From: Opitutus sp. GAS368
GTDB taxonomy: Bacteria > Verrucomicrobiota > Verrucomicrobiia > Chthoniobacterales > Chthoniobacteraceae
Direction: 5' to 3'
Assembly (NCBI GenBank): GCA_943329925.2
Contig: CALQFT020000021.1
Span: 1-32,209, forward strand
Length of the DNA stretch: 32,209 nucleotides
The notes below the pieces were generated by a model. That model did not search any database. It saw nothing but the letters and a program-made list of their open reading frames with translations, and had not been told where the DNA came from. A program made the translations under genes and the position numbers. Positions 1 through 8,831 of this stretch are shown piece after piece (position 1 is the first letter of the stretch; each line of letters opens with the position of its first letter).

Positions 1-1124
1 GCAAAGCTGGAAGTGGAACCGATTGGCGCCGGGGTGAAGTTTGAGACCGGCGCAGAGCCCCCAACCACCCCGCCGGAAATGCTTGCCGCAGCAACAGGCT
101 GCGCGGGGGACTGCGAAGTAGAAGTGGCCGCGGAACTTGCGGGCGGAGCGACGAAATTAGAGGCAGTGACAGACGCCGGTGTTTTAGAAGCGCCGGACTT
201 GGATTTGTTTTTGGAGTCCACGGGAGCCTGCGGAGGTGCTTGCACCACAAAGGTTACTGGCACATTGCGTTCCAACATCAAATTCACAGACTGAAACTCC
301 CGCTGCGTGGGTTCCACAAAATCAATCAATTGCCTCAAGCGGGAAAGCTGCCCTTCGATATTGTCGAAGCCAAACGTGATCTTTGCCCTGCGCTGATCTG
401 TCACAACCAAGCAGTAGCCTTTACTGACATCCACCACTCGCGGTTGCCAGCGAACATCCTCCACGCTCGCGCGGATCAGCTCCAACGCGGCAAGGGCCTC
501 GGAGGTCGGCAACTTTTGCCCGGGAGCAACGTCCTCCATCACCACCCCGGTGATGATGGGAAGCGCCAAGTGTTCGGGCATCACTTTTCGCATGCGCATC
601 ACATAGCCTCGTGTATCAACCAAATATGCACCGCTGTTAAGGCCCAACTCGGAATCCGCAGCCTTCGCAACCCAAGCGACCGGCTGACGCTCGGAGATGC
701 GGATATCGATGCGGTCTGGGAGGATTCGACGCACTTCAAGACGCTCCACCTGAGGAAGTGCGTCCAACGCGGTGCGGGCTTTGGCGAGATCGATGCTGAA
801 AATATTGCGCCCCTCCTCGATCTCCATGATTTCAAGCACCTGAAGACGCGTGAGCAGCCCGTCCGTGCTCACCCGAATATCCGAAAGCTGGTACATTGGA
901 TTTTCCCAAACGAATTTGTTCAACGCGATACGCCCGCCGAAGATTCCCGCAACGAGGAGGCCAACTACGAGCAGGATTTTCACCGGGTTGCTCCAGCCGC
1001 CACGAGTGGAGGTGCGACGCTCCATCTGGGGGCGCGCGGTGGAAACCTCCAGGAGACTTTGTCCCCGACGGTTCCCCCCGCTTTTGATTCGCCGATTGGC
1101 GTTGGAATTTGAAAAGAAGCTCAT
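1..1124 (-). CDS. ftsQ: Cell division protein FtsQ, C-terminus cut by window edge
   Basis: The reading frame stays open to the left edge: 374 codons are visible and no stop is reached. The product is a bitopic divisome protein: basic N-terminus, one membrane segment at about residues 48-66, a POTRA-like domain at about 78-146 (containing LPQVERLEVRRILPDRIDIR), then an FtsQ-type periplasmic domain to about 295. FtsQ links FtsL/FtsB and FtsW/FtsI to the rest of the septal machine. From about residue 296 the chain becomes Ala/Ser/Pro/Thr-rich and low in complexity for at least 75 residues, which is unusual for FtsQ. The ATG overlaps the ddl stop by four bases (ATGA), so translation is probably coupled. 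Assignment rests on the POTRA-like sequence, topology and position after ddl; the N-terminal half is secure, the length is unknown. Confidence 0.88.
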   Translation of the reverse strand, partial: MSFFSNSNANRRIKSGGNRRGQSLLEVSTARPQMERRTSTRGGWSNPVKILLVVGLLVAGIFGGRIALNKFVWENPMYQLSDIRVSTDGLLTRLQVLEIMEIEEGRNIFSIDLAKARTALDALPQVERLEVRRILPDRIDIRISERQPVAWVAKAADSELGLNSGAYLVDTRGYVMRMRKVMPEHLALPIITGVVMEDVAPGQKLPTSEALAALELIRASVEDVRWQPRVVDVSKGYCLVVTDQRRAKITFGFDNIEGQLSRLRQLIDFVEPTQREFQSVNLMLERNVPVTFVVQAPPQAPVDSKNKSKSGASKTPASVTASNFVAPPASSAATSTSQSPAQPVAAASISGGVVGGSAPVSNFTPAPIGSTSSF

Positions 1125-2071
1125 TTGAGGTTAAATCTTTGCATCGAAAGGTTTATAATGCTGGCACAAAGGGTTGTGTACGGAATTCCCACTGCGGCGG
1201 CAGCCTCGGGTAAAAGACTAACCTGCGTCATACCCGGAATGGTGTTTATCTCAAGCACAACAGGTCCTCTATTCACATCCAGAAGTACGTCCACCCGCGA
1301 ATAAACCTCCAGCCCGAGGGCCCTGTGCGCTGCCAACGCGAGCGACTGAACCTCGAGAGCCACTACCGACTCCAAGGGCGCCGGGCACCAATGGTCTGCT
1401 CCGGCGGCTTTAGGGTTCAAAAATGGGTATTTGTTTTGGAAGTCGTAGAACCCTTCCTTCGGACAAATCTCCACCACAGGTAGTGCAACGTCCCCCAAAA
1501 TCCCGACGGTCAATTCCCGACCGTTCACGAACGCTTCCACAAGAATCTCCTCTGCGTATTGCTTCACTCCAGCGAGTGCGGCCTCCACCTCCTGGGCCGT
1601 GCGCACAATGTACACCCCGACGCTCGATCCCTCACATGGCGCCTTTAGCACGTAAGGCAAAGCCATACCCGGTTGTGCTCCACCTCGCAAAACCTCAAAT
1701 TCCGGGGTGGCAACGCCGTGCTCAAGCAGGCGGCGCTTGGTGGCTATTTTATCAATGGCAAGCTCGCTCCCAGCGATGCCTTCACCGGTATAAGGCACGC
1801 CTCTGGCATCTAAAATCCGTTGCAACTGACCGTCCTCTCCAAACGTCCCGTGAATAACATTAAACGCCAACTCGACGCCGGCAGGCAGCTCAAAGTCCGC
1901 GCCGTGCACGTCTACCTCGCTCACCTCAGCCCCCAAACTTCGCAGTGCGGAGGCCACGCCCGCACCGGATGCCAGCGACACGGGGCGCTCTGAGCCAGGC
2001 CCGCCCATAAGCACTGCGATGCGCATCCCCTTCACCCGTTGCTCCAATTCCGCCTGCTGAATCTTATCCAT
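1121..2071 (-). CDS. ddl: D-alanine--D-alanine ligase
   Basis: Cytoplasmic ATP-grasp enzyme joining two D-alanines for the peptidoglycan stem peptide; 316 residues from the chosen start, close to the usual 300-320. Visible family motifs are MRIAVLMGGPGSERPVSL near the N-terminus, HGTFGEDGQLQ, KAPCEGSSVGV (ATP-grasp loop), an omega-loop FYDFQNKY whose tyrosine fits D-Ala-D-Ala rather than D-Ala-D-Lac specificity, and EINTIPGMT at the C-terminal metal site. The frame extends upstream to a TTG at 2092, but the ATG at 2071 is preferred: GGAGAGGAG lies about 10 bases upstream and the ATG overlaps the end of murC-murB (stop 2064-2066). The next gene, ftsQ, overlaps by four bases. Confidence 0.96.
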   Translation of the reverse strand: MDKIQQAELEQRVKGMRIAVLMGGPGSERPVSLASGAGVASALRSLGAEVSEVDVHGADFELPAGVELAFNVIHGTFGEDGQLQRILDARGVPYTGEGIAGSELAIDKIATKRRLLEHGVATPEFEVLRGGAQPGMALPYVLKAPCEGSSVGVYIVRTAQEVEAALAGVKQYAEEILVEAFVNGRELTVGILGDVALPVVEICPKEGFYDFQNKYPFLNPKAAGADHWCPAPLESVVALEVQSLALAAHRALGLEVYSRVDVLLDVNRGPVVLEINTIPGMTQVSLLPEAAAAVGIPYTTLCASIINLSMQRFNLK

Positions 2072-4385
2072 AAATAGGGCGCTCCTCTCCAATGATCTGA
2101 ACCTCAGTTTCCAAATTTATCCCGCGCTCCTGCAACGCACGCAGCTTCACTTGTGCAATGAGTTCGAGCATGTCAGCTCCAGTTGCATTGTGCTGGTTTA
2201 CAAGGAAGTTACCGTGAATCTCAGACACTTTGGCACCGCCAAACCGTGCGCCTTTCAAACCCAACTCCTCAATCAAACGACCTGCAGGGAGCGCCGTTGG
2301 ATTTTTGAAAATACAGCCCGCGCTGGATTCTCTAGGTTGCGTGGTGCGCCGCTTTTGCAGAGAGGCCTCCATACGGGCCTCAATCTCTGCAGCCGTCGCA
2401 GTGCGCCCCACAAACGTCGCGGAAACCGCATAGTGCTCCGCTAAAAATGGAACATTCCTGTACCCAATTTCAAGATCTGCAGGGGTGCAGGTATGGAACT
2501 CCCCAGCTTGATCTACGTAACGCAAACTCACCACCTGAGAAAACGTTTCAGAACCCATGGCCCCCGCGTTCATGCGCAATGCGCCGCCCACGTTTCCAGG
2601 GATGCCCTCAAACCATTCAAAGCCGCCAATTCCCGCATCGCGCGCCGCAATGGCCAGCTCCTTTTGCCGCACACCGACGCCCGCCGTGATCTGATTCTCG
2701 CGCACTTCCAAGCGACGAAATTCTCCGCGCCCTAAATAGACGACAACTCCGCGCAGACCGCCGTCACGCACTAGCAAATTCGAACCCCTTCCGATCACAA
2801 ACAAAGGAAGCCCCTTCTCGGAACAAAGCTGCACAACCCTTGCAAATCCCTCTTCTGTATCAGGCTCCAGCCAATATTGCGCAGGGCCACCGATACGCAA
2901 CGTGGTGTGTTTCGAAAGCGGTTCATACAAACGCGCTTCCCCCGCACCCATCGCCGCTTGCAACAATTCCAGCACACCCAGATCGTGAGACAACGCAGTG
3001 GCCTGTTCGTGAATGTTTCCAGCACCCAGCGTGATCACACAATCTCCAGGGCGCAAACTACGCCCCACCTCCAGCAGCATCATCCCTCGCTCGGGTTGAA
3101 AATGAGGGGCGGGATGGCCCTCACGTTGCATCTGTTCCACCAACAACGCACCAGTGACTCCTTCGATGGGGAGTTCGCTCGCCGCATAGATCGCACTCAC
3201 CCAAACTTCATCGGAATCTACAAACGCACGGCCAAACTCCTCCTTGAGTGCCAACGTCCGGCTAAAACGATGCGGCTGAAACAGCACCAGAACCCGTCCG
3301 GAGCCCGTGTTGCGCAACGCGGCAAGCGTCGCGCGGACCTCCGTAGGATGGTGACCATAGTCGTCCACGACCATATAGCGGCTGGAACGATACTTGATTT
3401 CAAAACGCCTTCGCGCACCCCTGAAGCTCTCCAACGCCTTTGCAATGAGCTGAAAGGGAACACCAATTTCCATCGCTATGGCAACGACCCCGACCGCGTT
3501 GCTTGCGTTGTGTCGACCAGGAATGTTCAGCGTAATCGCACCCAGCGATACTCCGTCGCGCAACACCCGGAAGTGCGATTGAAAGGGCTTTAGATGCAGA
3601 TCATCGAACCGATAATTTGCAGTGGAACGCTCTCCGTAGGAAATCGAGTTTGGATGCGTCGCGCATAAACGCGTGGCGTTTGGATCATCCGCACAGAAAA
3701 AAACAACGCCCTTTGTGTGGTCTATGAGTTGGCGGAAAACCGCTTCTATAGCAGCAAGATCTGCGTAATGATCGAGATGTTCCTCCTCGATGTTTAAAAT
3801 AAGAGAATGCTGCGGCCTGTAAAGTACCAGACTCCCATCGCTCTCGTCGCCCTCGGCGACAAACCACTCGCCTTGCCTGTCCCAATGCGCATTAACGCCA
3901 AGGACAGGAATCTCTGCTCCCACATAGTGCGACGGGCATAACCCGCCCTCGCGCAAGACGTGCGCAGCCATCGCGGATGTCGTCGTCTTGCCATGCATGC
4001 CCGCAATCAAAATCCCCATGCGTGAGGCGAGTAAAGCCGCCAACGCCTCCGCTCTACGCACTGTTGGCTTCTGATTCTTAATGGCCTCCACATAATCGGG
4101 GTGCGCCGATTTAATTGCGGAGGAGTAGACAATGAGATCCGCGTCACTCACGCGCTCAGGATGCACCGGCGAACAAAAATCCAGCCCCTCGGAACGCAAG
4201 CGATCCACCTCCGCGGTGGTGACCTTGTCCGAACCACTCACCCGATGTCCGAGACTCAACAAAAGCGCCCCAATGCCGCTCATTCCGGAGCCGGCCACGC
4301 CAATGAGATGAATGCGGCGTCCACCCGCTTCGAGAAAAAGCGTCAGTTGCTCTTGATTTTCAACATTTAACATTTGTCCACTCAT
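2064..4385 (-). CDS. murC-murB: Bifunctional MurC-MurB fusion (UDP-MurNAc--L-Ala ligase / UDP-MurNAc dehydrogenase)
   Basis: 773 residues with two complete enzymes in one frame. Residues 1 to about 470 are MurC: dinucleotide loop VAGSGMSGIGA (30-40), P-loop GMHGKTTT (129-136), HLDHY (203-207), DDYGHHPTE (341-349); it adds L-Ala to UDP-MurNAc with ATP. Residues about 485-773 are MurB, the FAD/NADPH reductase that makes UDP-MurNAc: GRGSNLLVRDGG (532-543), WFEGIPGNVGGALRMNAGA (591-609), SAGCIFKNP (688-696). The position of the proton-donating serine of studied MurB enzymes appears to be Cys691 here. A short linker, about 470-485, joins the halves. The two fused activities are consecutive but in reversed order (MurB acts before MurC). 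The start has GGGGGGAGG seven bases upstream and overlaps the murG stop by four bases. Confidence 0.96.
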   Translation of the reverse strand: MSGQMLNVENQEQLTLFLEAGGRRIHLIGVAGSGMSGIGALLLSLGHRVSGSDKVTTAEVDRLRSEGLDFCSPVHPERVSDADLIVYSSAIKSAHPDYVEAIKNQKPTVRRAEALAALLASRMGILIAGMHGKTTTSAMAAHVLREGGLCPSHYVGAEIPVLGVNAHWDRQGEWFVAEGDESDGSLVLYRPQHSLILNIEEEHLDHYADLAAIEAVFRQLIDHTKGVVFFCADDPNATRLCATHPNSISYGERSTANYRFDDLHLKPFQSHFRVLRDGVSLGAITLNIPGRHNASNAVGVVAIAMEIGVPFQLIAKALESFRGARRRFEIKYRSSRYMVVDDYGHHPTEVRATLAALRNTGSGRVLVLFQPHRFSRTLALKEEFGRAFVDSDEVWVSAIYAASELPIEGVTGALLVEQMQREGHPAPHFQPERGMMLLEVGRSLRPGDCVITLGAGNIHEQATALSHDLGVLELLQAAMGAGEARLYEPLSKHTTLRIGGPAQYWLEPDTEEGFARVVQLCSEKGLPLFVIGRGSNLLVRDGGLRGVVVYLGRGEFRRLEVRENQITAGVGVRQKELAIAARDAGIGGFEWFEGIPGNVGGALRMNAGAMGSETFSQVVSLRYVDQAGEFHTCTPADLEIGYRNVPFLAEHYAVSATFVGRTATAAEIEARMEASLQKRRTTQPRESSAGCIFKNPTALPAGRLIEELGLKGARFGGAKVSEIHGNFLVNQHNATGADMLELIAQVKLRALQERGINLETEVQIIGEERPIYG

Positions 4386-5485
4386 ATGGATCCTCCCCCC
4401 TCCACAGCATCCAACAAAACTTGTGCAACCCGCTGCGCGGCGTCTTCTACCGAAAGGCCCGCGCTGGCTATGCGCATCTCCTTCCAGCGCGCTGGTTCAT
4501 CGAGTATCGCGCGGATCTCTCCCGCCAAGCGCTTCGAGTTCGCCTCGCGTTCCGGCAATAACACGGCGGCTCCAGCCTCGCTGAAAATCTTTGCATTGAA
4601 GGTCTGATGATCTTCCGCTGCGTGTGGGTACGGAATCAAAATGGAGGGCAGTTCAAAGAAAGCCAACTCAGTAAGGCTGGCCGCACCAGAGCGCGCCACG
4701 GCCAAATCCGCCGCGCCATAAACCTCCTGCATCGCGTGATGAAATGCGCCGACCCATGCCGGAATCTCAGCACGCTGATAAAAGGCGCGAACGGCCTCTT
4801 CATCGGCCGCTCCGGTAAGATGGATGAACTGAAAACCTGCTCCCAGCGCTAGGGCGGCCTCCATCATTGCCATGTTAACTCCGGCCGCTCCCTGGCTGCC
4901 GCCCATAACCAAAACGGTCTTTCGTTCCCGACTTAGTCCAAAGCGTTGCAATGCCTCGTACCTAGCCACCTTATTTTCCTGCAATGCCTTGCGCACAGGT
5001 GTCCCAGTGTAAGTACAAATGAGCTTTGGCAGACGTCTGGCACAGTCTTGAAAACCCACAAGCAATCCGCCTGCGAGTTTTGCATTGAGTCGGTTAGCTT
5101 TGCCTGGGATGGCGTTAGATTCGTGGACAAAAACAGGTAGCCCCCGCAAACGTCCCGCGAGGATCGGGGCGGTGGAGGTAAAGCCACCCATACCCAGCAC
5201 CGCTGCAGGGCGGAAATCGGCAAGGAGGCGGTTACAATGGAGAATACCTGCAGCGAAACGCGCGAAGAAACGCGCCGTGCCCAGCGAGATGCCTCGCGGC
5301 AAACCGATGCCGGGAAGCCTTTCAATTCGAAACTCCGTGCGCCCTTCGGTGGCCACTGCATCGATGTGTTTTTCAGACGTTAACATCATCACTTCGTGCC
5401 CTCGCGCATGCAGCACTTCTGCGACAGCCAACCCAGGAAAGAGGTGGCCGCCAGTTCCGCCCGCAGCTATGGCAAAACGTTTCAT
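4382..5485 (-). CDS. murG: UDP-GlcNAc:undecaprenyl-PP-MurNAc-pentapeptide GlcNAc transferase MurG
   Basis: 367-residue GT28-family glycosyltransferase of the inner face of the membrane; it converts lipid I to lipid II. N-terminal glycine-rich loop AAGGTGGHLFPGLAVAEVL (lipid I side), HESNAIPGKANR, the second glycine loop VMGGSQGAAGVN, and the donor-binding segment ARSGAASLTELAFFELPSI followed by PYPHAAEDHQ are all present. It starts one base after the ftsW stop and ends in an ATGA overlap with murC-murB. A GGTGGTGAG stretch about nine bases before the ATG is a weak ribosome-binding site. Confidence 0.97.
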   Translation of the reverse strand: MKRFAIAAGGTGGHLFPGLAVAEVLHARGHEVMMLTSEKHIDAVATEGRTEFRIERLPGIGLPRGISLGTARFFARFAAGILHCNRLLADFRPAAVLGMGGFTSTAPILAGRLRGLPVFVHESNAIPGKANRLNAKLAGGLLVGFQDCARRLPKLICTYTGTPVRKALQENKVARYEALQRFGLSRERKTVLVMGGSQGAAGVNMAMMEAALALGAGFQFIHLTGAADEEAVRAFYQRAEIPAWVGAFHHAMQEVYGAADLAVARSGAASLTELAFFELPSILIPYPHAAEDHQTFNAKIFSEAGAAVLLPEREANSKRLAGEIRAILDEPARWKEMRIASAGLSVEDAAQRVAQVLLDAVEGGGSI

Positions 5486-5486
5486 A

Positions 5487-6641
5487 TCAGAGTCTCACCA
5501 CCCGCTTCTCTGCCTGCAGAGCCATTTCAAGCTGCTCCATCTGCTCCTCTTCCTGCTCGCTGACGCCCTGTTTGTAGATATTCAAAAGAACACCCACGGC
5601 GCACATACAAAACACAAGATTCGATCCACCATAGGATATAAATGGCAACGGAAGACCTTTGTTTGGAAGCAATTCCGTTGTGACTCCAAGATTAACAGCC
5701 GCCTGCAATGCCAAAATAAGCACCAACCCCATGCCAAGCAAGAGCCCGGCCCGATCCCGCGCCTTCACCGCGATGGAAACCCCGCCCAGTATAAAAATAA
5801 TGTACGCGAGAACCAAACCCAACGTCCCCACCAACCCCAGTTCCTCGCCAATCACCGGGAAGATAAAATCCGTGTGGGCAAATGGAAGATAGAGGAGCTT
5901 CTGACGGCCATTGCCCAATCCCAATCCTGTGACACCTCCGCTCCCAAGGGCGATGAGGCCCTGCTGCGTTTGATACGCATCGGCGGGATGCAATTCAGGG
6001 TGAATGAACGCCATAAAACGCCCCATACGTTCCGGCATGGAAAAAAGGGCGCCCGCAATCATACACCCGCCAATCACAACCAGAGAAAGAATATAACGCC
6101 AACGGGAGCCGGCCACGAGCATCATTGCGATGGTCGTCGCACCGATAAGCGAGGTTGATCCGACGTCGACCTCTATGACAATCATTCCCATCAAGAGTCC
6201 CATCCCTGCCAAGGGCACCACAAAGCCCCGCACAAATTCACGTTCGACACGATCCTCCTGCGAATACCACCACGATAGCGCGCAAATCGCCGCAAACTTC
6301 GCCAGTTCCGATGGCTGAAAAGTGCCTACTCCTGCGCGGATCCATCGGGATGAGCCATTAATTCTCGCCCCCACATGCGGCACGAAACACAGCACGAGCA
6401 GCACCAGTGAAATACAGTAAAGCCACCCCCATTTTCTAACCCAAAAATGGTAGTCCACCCGAGAAGTAATCACACACCCAAGCACAGCAACCCCCAACCA
6501 TGCGAGTTGGTGATAGAGAAAAAAATGAGGACGCCCGTGAGCATCCTGCGCGAACTCACCGGTGCTCGCGAGCATGACTACCCCCAGCGCGAGTAAGGCG
6601 CCAACGGCTACCAACAGCAATAAGACACTGCGGCGGTGCAT
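5487..6641 (-). CDS. ftsW: Septal peptidoglycan polymerase FtsW (SEDS family)
   Basis: 384-residue polytopic SEDS glycosyltransferase, about ten membrane segments, which polymerises lipid II with its partner FtsI. Diagnostic stretches are GARINGSSRWIRAG followed by FQPSELAKF, a periplasmic loop with HPELHPADAYQTQQGLIALG, FAHTDFIFPVIGEELG, and TELLPNKGLPLPFISYGGS near the C-terminus. The charged cytoplasmic tail (QEEEQMEQLEMALQAEKR) is longer than usual and may form a short helix. Placement between murD/LysM and murG matches FtsW rather than RodA. No purine-rich ribosome-binding site is visible before the ATG (the bases are TTGTTTTTGT), unlike its operon neighbours; 58 bases separate it from the LysM gene. 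Confidence 0.96.
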   Translation of the reverse strand: MHRRSVLLLLVAVGALLALGVVMLASTGEFAQDAHGRPHFFLYHQLAWLGVAVLGCVITSRVDYHFWVRKWGWLYCISLVLLVLCFVPHVGARINGSSRWIRAGVGTFQPSELAKFAAICALSWWYSQEDRVEREFVRGFVVPLAGMGLLMGMIVIEVDVGSTSLIGATTIAMMLVAGSRWRYILSLVVIGGCMIAGALFSMPERMGRFMAFIHPELHPADAYQTQQGLIALGSGGVTGLGLGNGRQKLLYLPFAHTDFIFPVIGEELGLVGTLGLVLAYIIFILGGVSIAVKARDRAGLLLGMGLVLILALQAAVNLGVTTELLPNKGLPLPFISYGGSNLVFCMCAVGVLLNIYKQGVSEQEEEQMEQLEMALQAEKRVVRL

Positions 6642-6699
6642 ACAAAAACAACGAGGGAGCGGATGAATCAGTAATTAGAAAACCAATCGCCGGAGTCGC

Positions 6700-7455
6700 T
6701 TAGTGCGCAGTGTTTTCAGCGCTTTTTTTGGCCGGCAGTTTTAGCACCTGGCCGATCTGGAGTTTTTTGGGATCCTCCACGCCGTTGAGCTTTAGCAATT
6801 CCTCGTAATTCACCCCGCACTTTTTTGCAATCGCCACCGGATTGTCCCCCTTTTGAACCGTGTACACCTTCGTCACCACCTCCACCGCGGGCGGTGCTTG
6901 GGATGCTACCGGAGCGACGGCCTGCGGCTTCGCGGGGTTTGAATTGGGAGTAACCACCTGTGCGACGAGGACTACTTTTGGCACCACGCTAGCAGGCGGT
7001 TGTGCGGCTGACGTCGCAGTGTGAGTCGCCCCTTTTTCATTAACCGTCGGAGCGGACTGCGCCTTGGACATGCTCTGTGGAGCCTGAGTCCCCACTTGCT
7101 GGGCTGGGACATTCGCCACCGGAGCCGTCGGACGCTGCCCCGGAGCCGGCATAGTCGCTACCGCAACTGTGGTGGGCGTAGGTGCCTTCCCGGGCGCCAC
7201 CATTGCGGCGGTCCCATCCGCCTCGCGCCTCTTGGCCTTGATGCCGTGAAAAGCCCAAATCCCTCCCACTGCCACCAAATGCAAAGCGAGCACCACGACG
7301 AAAGCAGTGGAGAGCTTTGTGGTTGGCTCCTCGTCATAGTCTTCATACGCCGATGGAGTCAAACGCCTCGCGTGTGCAGCCAGCTTGGTAGGAGGTTTGC
7401 GTTCTTTGGGTTGGGGCGCCAGGGAACTCAGCCTTGGCAGTCTCGGGATTTTCAT
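6700..7455 (-). CDS. Membrane-anchored LysM-domain protein inside the dcw cluster
   Basis: 251 residues. Layout: basic, proline-rich cytoplasmic N-terminus (1-46), one membrane segment at about 49-69, a long Ala/Pro/Thr/Val-rich periplasmic linker (80-190), and a single C-terminal LysM domain (about 197-241, with VYTVQKGDNPVAIAKKCGVN, then LLKLNGVEDPKKLQIGQVL). LysM binds GlcNAc-containing glycan, so the protein probably tethers the inner membrane or divisome to peptidoglycan through a flexible spacer. No catalytic domain is visible. It lies between murD (44-base gap) and ftsW (58-base gap), the loosest packing in the operon, and has no clear ribosome-binding site. Gene content suggests a role in septal wall synthesis, for example as a SPOR-like localisation factor; this is inference. 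The domain call is secure, the function is not. Confidence 0.85.
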   Translation of the reverse strand: MKIPRLPRLSSLAPQPKERKPPTKLAAHARRLTPSAYEDYDEEPTTKLSTAFVVVLALHLVAVGGIWAFHGIKAKRREADGTAAMVAPGKAPTPTTVAVATMPAPGQRPTAPVANVPAQQVGTQAPQSMSKAQSAPTVNEKGATHTATSAAQPPASVVPKVVLVAQVVTPNSNPAKPQAVAPVASQAPPAVEVVTKVYTVQKGDNPVAIAKKCGVNYEELLKLNGVEDPKKLQIGQVLKLPAKKSAENTAH

Positions 7456-7499
7456 GGGATGGCTTGGGTGGACTTCTTAAATGCGGGTGGAGAATTCTT

Positions 7500-8831
7500 C
7501 TACGGGGAAAGCTGCTTTACCAAGGCGCGGAATTGGTTGCCGCGATCGGCATAGTTTTGGAACATATCGAAAGACGAGGTGCCCGGACTGAAAAGAACGA
7601 CGTCTCCGGGTTGGGCTGCGGCCCGCGCCAATGTGACGGCCTCTCCTAAACTCCCGGCACGCTGACAAGGCAGCGCCCCAGACCATTGCTCCGAAATACG
7701 CCCCGCCATTTCGCCAATCAGCACAGTGCTCCGGCACCGCTGCGCCACCAGTTCGGTGAGCGAATCAAATTCAAAACCCTTGTCTTTCCCACCGGCTATG
7801 AGCACGACTTTTCGCGTCTCGGAGGCAAGCGCCTTTTCGACGGCATCAAGGTTTGTCGCTTTAGAATCGTTGACGTACTCCACGCCAAGACTTGTTCCTA
7901 CGACTTCACAACGATGCGGCAACGCCCGGTAGGCGCACAAAGCCGGACGCATCGCCGACCAGTCCAATCCCCACGCAAAACCTGTGGCCAACGCGGCCAT
8001 CAAGTTCTCCGCATTGTGCAAGCCAGAGAGCTGGGTATCAGCCATCCGCAGAACTGGCTCTCCCAGAAAACAGATCATTCCATTGACCAGGCTGAAGTCC
8101 GCCCCGGGGGCCTGCGCGTCAAACCGTAGCGTTCTCGCCTTCAATTTTGGAAGCACATCGCGCGCGTTGACCACCGACCAATCGTCATTGGTCTGATTCT
8201 CAAAGATGCGCAACTTTGCCGCGTAATACTCGTTCATCGAGGGATATCGATCGAGGTGATCAGGCGCAAAATTCAGCCAGATCGCGATGCGCGGCCGAAA
8301 GCTTTTAATGGTCTCGAGTTGGAAAGAGGAAACTTCCACCGTCATCACCGAAAGCTCCTCGCTCTGCCCCACCTTCGCGGAAAATGCTGGGCCAATGTTT
8401 CCGCAGGCCTGTGTCGGAACGCCTGTGCCGTTGAACATTGCCTCAATGAGCTGTGTGGTGGTCGTCTTCCCATTGGTGCCCGTCACCGCTACCACAGGAC
8501 ATTTGCAACGCTGAAACGCGAACTCCAACTCGCCCACAAGCGGCACCGCAGCGCGCTGAAATGCCTCAACCAAGGGCGTTTCCGGCTCTATTCCCGGACT
8601 CAACACGGCAAACTCGGTGCCATTTGGAACGTCAAGCGCTTCGCCCCCAGCCAGTAGAAGAATTCCTGCAGCGCTCAATTTTAAAGCACGATCCGCGAGA
8701 CGCTCTGCAGACGCTGAGTCGTGCACCGTGACGTTGCATCCTTCCTGTGCGAGCAGCAGCGCGGCGGAGATCCCGCTTTCGCCGGCCCCCAGAACGCTCA
8801 CCCTTTTAGACTTTTGAGAAAGCGCGGTCAT
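7500..8831 (-). CDS. murD: UDP-MurNAc-L-Ala--D-Glu ligase MurD
   Basis: 443-residue cytoplasmic Mur ligase adding D-glutamate. N-terminal Rossmann-type loop VLGAGESGISAALLL (13-27), ATP P-loop VTGTNGKTTTTQL (116-128), FAPDHLDRYPSM, and VNDSKATNLDAVEKAL in the central-to-C-terminal part are all as expected. Length is typical. The ATG overlaps the mraY stop by four bases (ATGA), with only a weak GAAACTGAG ahead, so it probably depends on coupling. Confidence 0.97.
   Translation of the reverse strand: MTALSQKSKRVSVLGAGESGISAALLLAQEGCNVTVHDSASAERLADRALKLSAAGILLLAGGEALDVPNGTEFAVLSPGIEPETPLVEAFQRAAVPLVGELEFAFQRCKCPVVAVTGTNGKTTTTQLIEAMFNGTGVPTQACGNIGPAFSAKVGQSEELSVMTVEVSSFQLETIKSFRPRIAIWLNFAPDHLDRYPSMNEYYAAKLRIFENQTNDDWSVVNARDVLPKLKARTLRFDAQAPGADFSLVNGMICFLGEPVLRMADTQLSGLHNAENLMAALATGFAWGLDWSAMRPALCAYRALPHRCEVVGTSLGVEYVNDSKATNLDAVEKALASETRKVVLIAGGKDKGFEFDSLTELVAQRCRSTVLIGEMAGRISEQWSGALPCQRAGSLGEAVTLARAAAQPGDVVLFSPGTSSFDMFQNYADRGNQFRALVKQLSP

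Noticed and set aside
240-1112. 290-residue plus-strand frame
   Set aside because: It is antisense to the clear FtsQ reading frame, and its composition (His/Arg/Pro-rich) is typical of a mirrored frame.
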